DNA from: Guillardia theta CCMP2712
Lineage: Eukaryota > Cryptophyceae > Pyrenomonadales > Geminigeraceae
Assembly: GCF_000315625.1 (NCBI RefSeq)
Contig: NW_005434648.1
Coordinates: 283,561 to 347,560, forward strand
Reading direction: 5' to 3'
Length of the DNA: 64,000 nt
Shown: positions 33,401 to 44,959 of the stretch, piece by piece
How positions within the stretch are numbered: the stretch's first letter is position 1
Layout of the letters: every line of letters starts with the position of its first letter
Notes under the pieces: model-generated
Told to the model about the DNA's origin: nothing
The model's database searches: none
Seen by the model: only the letters and a program-made list of their open reading frames with translations
Program-made: the position numbers and the translations under genes

Positions 33401-36115
33401 TCACCTCGGCTCTTGGTCGAAGATGTTGGGGCTGTAGTCGTGCACCGTGTATCCAGCATCTTTCCCTTTCTCCTCCTGCGAGGGCAGTCAGGCAGAAAGC
33501 GCAAATACTGCTCCCTTCACCTCTTGCAGCCACAGGGGCTTCGTCGGGGGGAGAGGAGGGGGTGGGAGAGGGGGGGCAGGGGAAGGAGAGTCTGGAGTTC
33601 TGCTCCATGATGCTTTAGTCGGAGAGAAGAAGGCTGAAATTCTCACCTGGAGCTCCTGGGACTCTCTCTGGGGTGCGGGATCCTGGGAATGGGAGGAGGA
33701 GGAGGAGGACTCCTACCTCGCTCAGGTACTTCCTCCCTCTCCTCCTCACGCTGCCTTGGCTCTGCCGGCCTCTCTTCCTCGTTCCTCTTCACGGGGACAC
33801 ACTTGATTGCTTCTTCGAAGTATCCTGAGTCCAGGCACTTGGGTGAGGCGGTCAGACCCCTTGATACGCCCGATGCCTTCATGCAAGAGTCATATTCCTC
33901 CCACTCTCCTCAGCCTCTCCTCTCCTCTCCTCGACCTCGTCCTCTCCCGCCTCCCTCTTGCACATACCTGGTATCCTTCATCGCAGGACACAAAGACCTG
34001 GGTCCCTGCTAGCACGCGGGTCCGAGGGCCATTGAAGGTACTGTGAGCAGGCGCTTGGAAGGAGTCGCACATGATGGGTTCGCACGTCTTTCCCTGCTCC
34101 CACTCTCCCGTCCTAAGGCAGCGGATCGTCTGCCGTCCCCCGTCGCTCAGCTGGTAGTGCTCGTCGCACGTGATGAACAAAGAGTCTGTCCGTGGCCAAC
34201 CCTCCAGCCCCGACGGGCTTGCGATCCTGTACTCGTCCAGCTCGTACCAGACTGATCCATGGTTGGGCGCCTGGTAGGCAGGGCACTGCACGGGGAGGGG
34301 AACGCAAGTTATTCCCTCCTCGTACTTGGTGGTCTCGAGGCACATGGGCGTCGCTGTTCCCACCAGATCGTCGGGCATCCTGTTCGCGGTCTCGCCGAAC
34401 GTTGGCCACAAGGTAGGATGCAGATCGTTGTAGATCCTCGCTCGGTATCCACGATTGCAAACGATCGCCACGCGCTCGCCCACCTGGACGGGGCCCGAAG
34501 GAGTCACGCTTGCATGCTCAGGAGCTACGTATGCTGGGCACATGATAGGCACGCAGGTCACCCCCAGCTCGTAGGCTCTTGTATCTAGACACTGAGGGTT
34601 CTCTTTCGCGTGCTCCTCCCCAAAGTGCGGCATGAACCCAGGATCACACTTGATCGCCACACTCTCCCCAGCAAACACTTGCCCCGTCGGGAAGACGTAC
34701 CCATTGAGAGGAGGCCGGTATGGCTCGCAAGCGATCCTCACGCACGACTGCCCCTTCTCCCACTCGCCGCTCTGCAAGCAGTAAGGGTCTCTGAAGGCTC
34801 CTTCCCTACCATCCAGCTCATAGTGAGGATCGCAATGGATTTTAACTTGCTCGCAGGATGGAATGTCGCCAGCAGCAGCCAGCGGGTATCGGTGGCCGTT
34901 AATGGTAAGGTAGTGACGGCCTGCTTCCTCTGATCCTGTGTGGCTGCGGTACTCCTTCCCCCTGTAGGTCACTGAGCCATGCTCCGGAGCTGTATAGGGA
35001 GGGCAGAAGACTTCCACATGCAGGTGCAGGTGAGCTGAGCAGGCAAACGAGCTAGTGCCACAGCTGGGGGACATCGCACCGCTGGAGCAGGCTGAAGGTT
35101 TCAGGTTGACAGATGCAAAGTGATCGTTCGACATGTCGAAGTATCCCTTGATCACCGAGGCCTTCTTCACAGTCACCGCCTGCGATCCCTCCGAGCGCCT
35201 CTGGACCCTCTTGAGCTGCTTGTGCTGTTGGCTGGTTTGGCCCAACACTGGCGATGGCTTTGAAGCGTGAGCTGCCTGAGCAGCAGCAGCAGCTGATGGA
35301 GTCTGAGCAGCAGCGCGCTGCACGTGTTTGGTCTGCTGTTGCCTCCTTGGCCGTGAGGCCGAGCTCTCTAGCGCTAGCTCTCCCTTCACTGCCTCGCCTG
35401 ACGCTCCCTCAAGCCTTCCCCGGATCTTTGCCATCCTTTGACGATCCCTTCCTTGTTGACCGGCATGCAGCAGCGAAGGAGGAGGATACTGTAGCTCGCT
35501 ACCTTTCATCCCAATGGTGATGAATCCATCATATCTTAGCCCCTCTCTGCGTCCTCAATCAGCTCCTTCTCTTCTCAGGTCTCCAACACTACCTGAACGC
35601 ATGGACTGGGATGTATCCGCTGTTGTCTGGCCTTCCATCCACAAACAAAGGCAGGTTTCCCTGTTCTGTTGAGAGGTGTACGATGCTTCCAGGTTGCAGG
35701 TCAGGTGCCTGGTGCTGCACGCTACCTGCCAAGAATGTCAGACGTTCAATCGCGAGGTCACGGTCAGAAGCCTACGGGTAGTTTGATTCCCACTGGCTTG
35801 AAGGATTCTCGACTGCACGAAGTTTGTCGTAGCGACAAGAGGAGCATCTAGCAGGTCCCTCGACCACGAAGTCCGACGGAGAGGTACCGAAGATTCCGAG
35901 CTCTTGCTCCTTTCTCCGCCTGAATTGGTTGTCGGGCCAGCCCTCAGCAAGGCGTATTTCGAGCAAATGGACGAGTCTGTGCAAGCAAACTTTGGTAGCA
36001 GCTGAATCTTTGTGCTATCAGAAGACAAGATCAGGATCAGCATGCAGCATGTTGCGAATGCCGCCAGCAAAGCACCCGCGCCGCCCCACGTCGCCGACAT
36101 GCGAGCTAGCCTCAT
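33401..36115 (-). CDS. Sushi (CCP/SCR) repeat membrane protein
   Basis: Six exons (36115-35776, 35725-35593, 35534-33968, 33876-33730, 33682-33647, 33475-33401) encode 765 aa in phase. A hydrophobic segment close to the start (GALLAAFATCCMLILILSS) is a signal anchor or uncleaved signal. A long Gln/Ala/Ser-rich stalk follows, then five sushi modules. Each opens C-x-Y/F-x-AP-x-H-G (second one CEPYRPPLNG), has a middle C-D-x2-Y/F, and closes C-L...G-x-W/Y-E...C-V-P. Module 5 is split by the 33968/33876 intron and restored by splicing (GYQ joined to ASGV). The tail is charged and Glu-rich. Sushi modules bind proteins or glycans at the cell surface. The ligand is unknown. An in-frame ATG at 36100 is an alternative start. 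Confidence 0.85.
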
Positions 36116-36419
36116 AGGACAGGTAGCAAGAGGAGAAGAGGAGGAAAAGGCTGGTTCGCTCCTAGGATCGTGTGTGCTCTGTAGCTTCAGTGCGTTAGGC
36201 ACTCTGCCGTCTCCTTCCCTTCCCTTCCCTTCCCTTCCCGACTCCTCTTATGATGCTTGCCATGACGCCCCTTCGCCCGGAAAGGAGTCCGCAACAGATG
36301 GCAGACCAACGGAACTTAGAAAACCGGGCCCGGTCAGCGGGCCGGCGGCCTGTTCAGCTGAATCAACGGCAGTGTAACGGAAAAGGACTGGAGCGGGGAG
36401 GAGGGATAAACCAACGGCC

Positions 36420-38030
36420 ATGGCGGAGGCGGAGTTGACGGACTTTGCGGACGATGCGCTCAAGTTCGAGACATACGAGCAGTACCTTGACTCACAGGTG
36501 AGAGCGAGGGAGAGGAAGATGAGGTTGAAGAGGAAGCAGGGGCAAGAGTGGAACGAGGAGCAAGAGGAAGGAGGACAGGGTGAGGATTACGGGGCTGGGA
36601 CAGGAAGGGTGATCGTGTGGAATGAATTTTGGAATGTTGTGAAGAGAGTGAGAGAAGGATGTATCAATGATGTCTCAAGTAGTACTACTTGATCATACTA
36701 CTTGATACAAAAATGAGGATTCAAGAGAAAGGCATATGATCTTCCCTTCAGATCTCTCCGATGGACATTTATTACCTCGAAGACCAAGACCTGGCTCGAG
36801 ATTTGGTAGAGCTTGGGTACCGAGGGAGTGGAGAAACTCTGAAGCGGGAAGAATTCGAAGCAAGGAAGAAAGCTGCGGAGGAAGCAAAGGTCTCACTCTC
36901 CTTCCTACCGCCTCTCCCTGCCCCTTCTTTTCTCCATTAATCTTTCCTTTCCCCCCTACCTTCTGCCCTCCCCATTGATATCAATCTCCAGGCCTCAAAG
37001 CTGCGAAATGCGCCGAAGAAACTAGCCAGCGCAGACAAAGACCTCTCCCACTTTCCATTCCTACACAGCCTGGCAGAAAGAGAAGATTTGGTGAGGAACG
37101 GCAAGCTGACGTCAATCATCTTTCTTCGAGACAAGAACTCAAAGGGACAGGAGGTTCACAACTTGTTCTGCCCCTCCGTCAACACCACTTCTTCTTCTCC
37201 TGTTTTCTTCCCTTTCTCCTTCGTCACTTGCGCAGTATTTCACTTCCTGTCTCCTCTCCTGTCTTCTCTCCTCTTCTCTCCTCCCCTCCCCCCCTTGCTT
37301 TGCTGATTTCTCCTGCCTCAGGTGTCAGGATACATCGACTATGCTCATCGACTAAAGACAGAGGACTTTGAGCCGTGAGATCCTCTTCTTCTCTCTCCTG
37401 CTTACCCTCCCTGCTTCTTGCTCTTCGCTCCCCTTGTTCTACTCCTCTCCACTCTGATCCGCGTCTGCAGCTACTTCGACCGAAAGAAGAAGCTGATGCC
37501 CAAACCATCGGACTTGAGCTACTACAACTGGGAGACTCAACATTCTACCTCCAACTCCACACCAAACTTTCAGGTTCTGAGCTGCTCTCAAGAGAACAAG
37601 AAGGGCAAGGAGAGGAGGAGGGGGTGCGAAGGGGAAACTGTGGAGAGGTGGAGACGAAAGGGGAGTTGCTGAGCTCTACCAATAGGTGATAGCAGACAAT
37701 GAAGCAGGTCTTCTCTTCAAGAATAAGAGAGACAGAAAGGTGACATGCTAGCGTCACTCCTTGCGAAAATCCCTCCTCGAACTTCACCACCTTCCTCTTC
37801 CTGTGGTTTCTTTCCTTTCCTTGTCGCCTCCTCCCTTCCCTCCCTCAACTCATTCTTTCTGTGCAGGTGATCAACGTCGATCCCAAGAGTCTACCGGGAG
37901 ACAACTCGAGAAGGATTGAGATCAAGACCAACGAGTACGCGCAGGTTTCGACTGTTAGGAGAGTTTGTTTCCTCCCTGAAGCATTGGACAGGTTGTCATT
38001 TACGACCACGTGACCAGGAGGAAGACTTAG
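36420..38030 (+). CDS. CFAP299: Cilia- and flagella-associated protein 299
   Basis: Eight exons (36420-36497, 36752-36889, 36992-37153, 37322-37374, 37471-37573, 37686-37739, 37867-37944, 37992-38030) encode 234 aa, essentially the human length. Diagnostic stretches include [75 protein letters not shown] and [12 protein letters not shown], ending in [11 protein letters not shown]. The protein is conserved in ciliated eukaryotes and absent from non-ciliated groups. Its molecular role is poorly known, but it is associated with motile cilia and sperm. Its presence fits a flagellated cell. The gene starts 304 bp from the divergent sushi gene. Confidence 0.95.
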
Positions 38031-38190
38031 ATCTACAACTAACTCCACAACCTCCTCCCCCTCCTCCTCCTCCCCCTCCTCCTCCTCTGCCTTCCCTCCA
38101 CTCTACCGCCGCCGCCGCCGCCGCTCTCATTGCCTCGCTATCTTTGTCGTCGCCCTCGTCCTCGTCGCCATTACCCTTGTCTCCCCTTGG

Positions 38191-41100
38191 CTACATGCCC
38201 TTCTTCTTTCCCCCGCAGAATGCCTTGAGTACACGTTTGAATCTCCGCACGTCCCGCAAACAGACATCGGACAGCAACTCCCCCACCTGAACATGTTTGA
38301 TATGATTGACCACAGGAATCTGCAGCTCACAAATGTCTTGAGCTGGGTTTCTGTCGGGTTCTTGTGCTCTTGCGCCGCTGATTCCTGCCGTTCTTTCAAA
38401 ATGCGATCCTCCTCTTCTTCCTCCAGCTCCTCCTCTTCCTCCCCATCCCCCCCCCCCCCCCCCTCTCTCCTCCTTCCCTCTCTCATCTCCTGATTCTACA
38501 ACTGTAACTCACGATGATGACTCGAACTCCGTCCATGTCCGTGCGCACGCATGCGGCATGCAGCGACGCAGCGACGTCGATGACGTGGCTGGGGGGCATC
38601 TGACCATTCGCTGCCTCGAGCATGGCTTTGACAATGGCGTGCAAAGCTCCTCCGGCAATGAAAACCTCCTGCCCGATCGGTGGTAGATTCTTCTCCTTGT
38701 CTCCTGCAGGCATGAAATCACTTCCTCCTCCCTTCTTCGTCCTCCCTCTTCTTCCCTCCCTCCTCTTATTGCCCTCCATGCTCCTTCCTGCTTCATTTCC
38801 TTCTCTCCCCCGTCTTCTCCTCCTTGCCGCCCCCTCGCTCGCTCACCCAGAGCTGCAATGATGAGCTGGGAAGCGAGCTGAAGGGCCAGCCTTGCCGTAC
38901 TGCCGCTACTTCCCCTGAGGAAAGAGAGACAGCACTGGACAGTACGGGCGAGAGCAGGAGGGGAGACAAACTCTGCCAGCAGCAACCTTAGCCTTGGAAC
39001 GAGAATCGAGGAGCGGACCTGGTAGCCTGCACTCGGCGCAGGAGCAGAGGAGGGAGAGGAAAGCATCGATCGTGTGCTCCTCCACTGCTTGCCTCTTCTC
39101 GCCCTCCAGATCGACTAATACCCTGTCGCATAGCCGCGCTGCTGATGGTGCTGCTTGTTCCCGCAGGGACGGGAGAAAGTCGCGGAGCAGGAGGAGGAAA
39201 GTTCCTCCTTGGCCACGTTCGATGGCTAAGAGGAAGGCATGCTCCAGCAACGTCAAAGAATCGGCGATGCTTCCTTGATATGGATGTAAGCGAAAGAGAG
39301 GGGAGAGGGGAAGATGGAGGGAGGAGCGGAGAGCATTGAAAAGTGGAAGAGTGAAGAGGCTTCGTTGTGGGGGAGAATAAGGTCTCCAGTTGAATAAAAA
39401 TGAGAGAGATCCGAGATTCAGAGAATCCAATACAAGCAAGAGGAAGCACGGGAAGAGGGAGGGAGGGAGGGAGGGAGGGAGGGAGGACCGGAGGTCGAGC
39501 ATCGGGGAGAGGTATACCGGCTCTTCCTTGTTTGACGATACTTTTCATCACCTCTGCTGCTGCTTGACTCACCCCGAAACGAGTCTCCTCCTCTCGCACG
39601 GCCATGGTCGCTTCCAGCGCCTCTTTCATCTTCCCCATGACCGCCTCCTCTATCTCCTTCCTCCTCCCCAGGACCATGGGAAAGTGGTCACACACGATGG
39701 CGCATGCTCTCATGCTCCAAGCGAGGGCTGCCAAGGGCTCAGCGACCAGGAGGTTTCCTCCCTGTCTGCTCGAGATCTGCTGGAGGACTGCCCGGACGTT
39801 GCTGATGCTCTCCCCGAGGTCGTGGAGGAGGGGATGGAGCAGCTCTGCTATGCTCTCCTCCTGGGCGTGTGGGTCCTCTTGCCATCGGATGACAGCGACC
39901 AACCCACGCAGCAGCACGACGAGGGAAGGTTCCTGTTGATGCTCAGCTGGGGTACGGAAAGAGCGGACACAGGTACCTGACCCACTCTGAGCTCTGTTGG
40001 GCTTGGAGATGCGAGTTGTTTGTGCTTGTACATCTGCCACAATACACTTGAGGCAAGTTCACATCGCTCTCTCCTTGCTCGCTTCGTCCCCCGCCCCCCC
40101 TCTCCCCCGCGCTCTCTCGGCCATCCCCCGCCTGTAGCACCAGGAAGGCTTCGTTGGCTTGTCCGCTCCGGAGTACCATCGGCCCTGAGCTCTGTGCGAC
40201 CTTCATGAAGGCGACGCATCCTCCTCGAACTGTAGGGTAACGCGGAGACCGCATGGTCTGATAGACGATGTGGAGGAGTGAGGGCCAACCAACTGCCTGC
40301 TCCATCCCAGTCAGATGAAAGCGCGCCTCCACTTCATCCCACCTCCTCCTGCAGAGAGCTGCATAGCAAGCCCATCAGCCATGAACAAGTCTCGAGGAGG
40401 CGAGGGTGGACCGCAGCATGAAGCTCTAGCCCCACATGCGTCAGACCGGCTCTTCTTGTCCTCCGCTAGCCCCGCCATCCTCTTCCTCACCTTGCGTGCG
40501 ATGCAGGAGGAGAGAGACCCCCCGCACACACTCGTTAGCTGCCTCGTGCGAAGCTCCTCGACAGATGGCATGCAAGCTCTGAACGATCCCTTCTGCTTCC
40601 TCCCAAGGGCATGCCCGTGGACTCGACAAGCATCGGGCATGGAGAACTTGCAGACAAGTTGAGATGGCGAGGTCGCTGCCAATGATGACAGCTGCAACAG
40701 AAGAGATTCACGAGCAGGAACAGAACAAAGGAGAGTTCAAGAATGAAGTTCCAAAGGGAAAGGGAAGAAGCGGGGGAGTCGAAGGAGGTATCTGGAGACT
40801 TGTGGCTGTAGGGAAACTTGCCAATATCACGAAGAGCATCTGCGAGGTCCTCTCGCAGGCGGAGATGAGGATGACGAACAAGATCTGCTTCGCACGCTCC
40901 CCCGTATGTCTCTGCACCATCCCTCTCCATCTCTTCGCTCCAGCAGTCCTAGTCCGGTTGTCAAGGCACGTCGCCTCCCTCCCCCTCCCAACAAACCACT
41001 GGGAATGCGATCTTCGAGGAGATGACGGAGATTGTGCTGCAGCCTACCTCGCGCAAGGACAAGAGAAGGGCAGATCGAACCTGGGAAAAGCAGGGTGAGG

Positions 41101-42919
41101 GCAAGGAGGAGGATAGCGGCAACTTACAAGGGGCACACTTGCTTCCGATACTTCTCGGGCGGAGGACCAGGACGAGAGAGACTGCGAGAAGGTCTGCGTC
41201 GCATCTTCCTCCTGCGGAAAAATCATCCAGTCGGGAAGATTTCTCTCCATATCTTCAGCCAGCGCCTTCAATCAACAAGTCAGGAGATGACGTAGACTGT
41301 TCCAGCAAACACACTTTCATCAGCTCTGCACTGATCGCGAAGGATTCTTCATTCTTCAGCGATAAAAAGGTTGCGGCAGAGTGCACTAAGATGGTGATGA
41401 TCGAGCTTCGAACTTCGAACAAAGAGTGCGAAGAAGAAATTCCGTGTACGGCGGGAGGGGGGAGCATCAGTTGTAGCAGATGCAGGCAAAACTGTCGATT
41501 CTCCTCCTTGTACGGGCCATCCTGCGAGCGAAGACAACAGGTTAACTTGCGATGATATCATTTGTCCCTAGAGAACTCACGTTGTGATCCGAACAGACGT
41601 GCGAGACATAGGAACAGAGGAGGGAAATGGCCTGCAGTTAACCTTGTTGATGGCTGACAATCGGATGTTCAACAACGCTGACCTCGGAGATGAAGTCATG
41701 ATGGAAGCAGCAGCTGTGATGCACGTGCGGTGCTGTCGTTGAAGCCCGTGAGATGAGTAAGACAGGAGCTTCTCGAAGAATCTCCGAATGCTGAAACTGG
41801 AAACTTCCGCATCCATGTTCCAACCAGGCGTTGAGGGCTTGTATAACGCACAATCCAACAGAGGCGTCATCAATCGATCGAGATTCTCTCCACATCAGTG
41901 TGAGGTACTCTGCAATTTGGGAGAAGGATTGCTTCAGACAGTTTGAAACGTCCTGCCTTCGTTGAGGATGTATACTGCTTTCGTCTCATTGCACATTTAC
42001 ACAAACGGTACCTTGTCACCTCAAATGTCTACTAGAAACTTCCTCCTGCACTAGAACACATCAGAAAAACTCACTAGATGACAAGAGAGACCGGCAAAAC
42101 CCGTATCGTTTCCTGTCAGTTCACATCATCAGCACAAAACAGGGGGAGGGTTCAAGAGGTACAAGCATCGCCATGTTCGCGGCTGCGAAGGAAAGCGCAA
42201 GATCCTTGACTACCTGCAGGAACAGCGTGTGATGGCCTACAGAGCATCATGGCATCCAACCATCTTCGTCTCCCAGCTCTCCATCTTGCAGACCAGAACA
42301 GCTACGGCAGAGCATATTTGCGTCAGAATCGTTCTTCCGCTCGGCTCATGGGACCATCGCGCTGTTGTATAAGGCAAGGAACTTGTCAAGACAAACAGGA
42401 TTGATAAAAACTGGACCTGCTAGTGCAATCAGCACATTCCTCGCCTCTTCCCAACGATCTGCCGTCATCACTTCATGACTTTTCTGCACTCTGTCTCATT
42501 CACCAGCATGGCCAACCAAGGATTGTCACCTGCTTTCTCTCTGCCTTGGACACGCTACACCGCAATCGCACATGCAGCGCTCTTTCAACGCATCTCAGTC
42601 ACCGTCCACCATCCAGCCATTCACCTGGCGCAGAACAGATGTTCGTAGCTGGTTGCTGTTGGCAGTTTCAGAAGCGCTATGGAGAGGTCCCAGCATTCTT
42701 GACTGTAGAGGAACTCCTACATATACATGGGAGCGCAAGTCAGAAGTCAATGTATGCATGCATAATCACCACCTGGAGGAACTTGTCTGCCGAGTTTCTC
42801 TCCGCTGCATCCGCTGCATGCGATCGGATCAGGGGTCGGAAGGCAACCAACGGATAAGGCTCACCGCAAGTGTACATGGAGGCGAGGGCATGCCTCAGTC
42901 GATCTATCTCCGCCGACAT
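38191..42919 (-). CDS. Transportin-3/importin-13/Mtr10-type importin beta
   Basis: A large minus-strand gene of many small exons. The first are 42919-42865, 42813-42773 and 42716-42625; the last two start near 38440 and 38325. The start reads MSAEIDRLRHALASMY, then ERNSADKFLQEFLYSQECWD and LSIALLKLP, the HEAT-1 pattern of the TNPO3/Mtr10 branch (xxADxWLQxFQxSxEAW). Middle exons show HEAT helices such as LCVIQALNAWLEHG, CPWEEAEGIVQSLHAICRGA and LAALAWSMRACAIVCDHFPM. The end reads VGELLSDVCLRDVRRFKRVL then a basic tail, like the TNPO3 terminus. These receptors carry SR-type splicing factors and other cargo through nuclear pores with Ran. I did not fix every exon join between 42600 and 38600. 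Confidence 0.85.
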
Positions 42920-43019
42920 GGCTGGTACAGCTACCTCCCTCTCCAGACTACCGAGGCTCTCCCCGCCTCCTTCCCGTTGCCCCCGTTCCACCCCATCGCC
43001 ATGATGATGCTGTGTTGAC

Positions 43020-44395
43020 TTTACTGACTGGTTGGACTAGCCTCAGTGTCCGCCAGTGTCCGGGCTCAGCGGACCCGGCGGCCCGGCCCTTCAAAACCTT
43101 TGCCTTCCGCCTGGCTTTTTCAAGGAGGTAAGAACTTATTCACAGTGCTGCCTTCATGACGGCTAATTGTTGGCGTTGAGGCAGACTGGGAAAATCTAGT
43201 TGGTTGTAAAGATTCGTGGCTAACATGTGCCAGTCTGCCTAGGAACAAGATTTATAGATACGGGGGGCAGAGAGGGAGGCCGTGGGGGTGCTTTTACTGG
43301 GGATTGACTCTGATGAAGCGCAAACGCCTGTCGTTTCAAAAGGCGCTAGCAATCCCCAACAACTTTACTCAAGTCCTGGGGGTCCTCCCGTGCCAGTACA
43401 CTGCGACTCTCTGCCGATCGGAAGGGGGTTTAAAAGAAGGTTGTAGAGCATCAGATAGAGGCTACGGTTAAAAGGGGGTTTGTACCAAGATGACACGGGA
43501 TTGTAATTTTAAAACTCTAAATGCTGTCAGAGATCAAGTGGAGATGCAGAAAAAAGAGGAGGAAAGCGGTCTAGCGAGGAAAAGCTCATAATTCTGTTTT
43601 AAACGGGATGTTCATAGCGTATTCCTGTACAACCTTTCAGCCTCAATGAGCTTAAAATTTAACTCAATTCCTGCAGTGGAGCTCCCCCACCCCTTCACAT
43701 CTCTGACCAATTTCAATCTCCCACCCCACCACCCTAGAAGTACTTTTAGACCACCCCCTTGTGCGAAGCATTGTGGTATGTTGACTATTTGCATCTCAAG
43801 ATTTAGGAACTTGACAAAGAAATACCCCAAACCCACTCGTTTGATACTTTGGGCAACCCCCGATTCTGGCAAAATCACATCTTTTCGGATCTATGGGGTG
43901 GATCCGATCTGCCCCCTTCGAGGTAAGTAACGTGACCATCGAAGCTGTCGCCACGTTAGTCATGGTCCCCGCACGGCCATCAACAACTCCGAATCTAGGA
44001 GGTGAGGGTACACCTGCTGTTCTTCGAGAGGTGGACAGGGTGGGTACTAATATCAGGACATCCGGGGTAATTTTCGGTTCTTTTCGAATAGGGGGTGGGT
44101 GGGTCGTTGGATACCCATACGAAGGTCAACTGAGGCCACAGTCAAACAGGACGCAATTACGAGGGAAGGAGTAAAATTGGTGGGTGGGGTGGTTGTGTTT
44201 TGAAGACTACCCCCCTGGAAAGTTGCTCAAGGTACCCCCAAAATGTGTCGAAGGGACAGTGGGGTGGTGGGGTCTGTAAGACCAAAGATTGTGGGGTGAT
44301 AAATAATAAATCGATTTTTTAAGTCTCTCTAGGACTGGGGGGTAGGGGTAAGGGGGTAGGAAGAGAGGAATAAAGAAGGGTGAAGCGCGGAGGTG
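43020..44395. other. Intergenic with GC patch and GGGGT-type tracts
   Basis: 43045-43095 is a short GC-rich patch (GTCCGGGCTCAGCGGACCCGGCGGCCC). From 43670 to 44350 there are scattered CCCCACCCC and GGGGTGGGG words on both strands, as in 19430-20310. An interrupted inverted pair at 43310-43375 (GGGGATTG ... CAATCCCC) could fold. No exon seen. Confidence 0.55.
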
Positions 44396-44405
44396 CCGTA
44401 TCAAC

Positions 44406-44959
44406 ATGTCCTCCCTCGCAAACCTTCACTCGCGCACTGCTAGGATCTTTCCGCGCAGGAAGAGGAAAGGGCCCAACCCTTCTGCTCGGACGTGCTCCGA
44501 GGTCACTCTCACCACAGCCAATATCATCGACATGTTCCATTTGCGACAATCGGAAGCGGCCGAGAAGCTGGTAAGAGTTCACCCTTGCAAATGCCCCTCG
44601 TGTGTCCTGACGAGCAGCGTTTTCAGGGGCTCTCGTTGACGGCGTTTCGTGCTGCATGCCGGCATGTGGGGGTAAACAAATGGCCATATGCTCGCTCGAG
44701 ATCGAAATCGCATTCCGGTTCAGAAGGGAATGATAGTGAAAGCAAGGCCAACAGCGATAATGAAAACATAGATGAATTTGCAAAGCGAAGAGACACATCG
44801 AATCAATCCAGCAATGTGATCAAGAATCATATAGATCCTGAAGGCTCGTTGGAATTGCATTTTCGTTGGAGCGATAGAGTGGTGTTCAGCCCGGAATTAG
44901 ATTCTTTGATGAACGAAGCGTTGGATCACGTGGAATTGAATTTGACATGCACCAATTAG
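44406..44959 (+). CDS. RWP-RK domain protein
   Basis: Two exons (44406-44570, 44627-44959) give 165 aa. Residues about 38-80 read TTANIIDMFHLRQSEAAEKL-GLSLTAFRAACRHVGVNKWPYARSR. This is an RWP-RK domain (helix-turn-helix with EAA..LG...T.F...CR..G...WP), with KWPYAR in place of RWPxRK. The intron falls between the two helices, and splicing restores KLGLSLT. The N-terminus is Arg/Lys-rich (RIFPRRKRKG), a likely nuclear localisation signal; the C-terminus is acidic and Ser/Asn-rich. In algae and plants such proteins are transcription factors for nitrogen response or gamete and egg programmes; the role here is not predictable. Confidence 0.85.
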
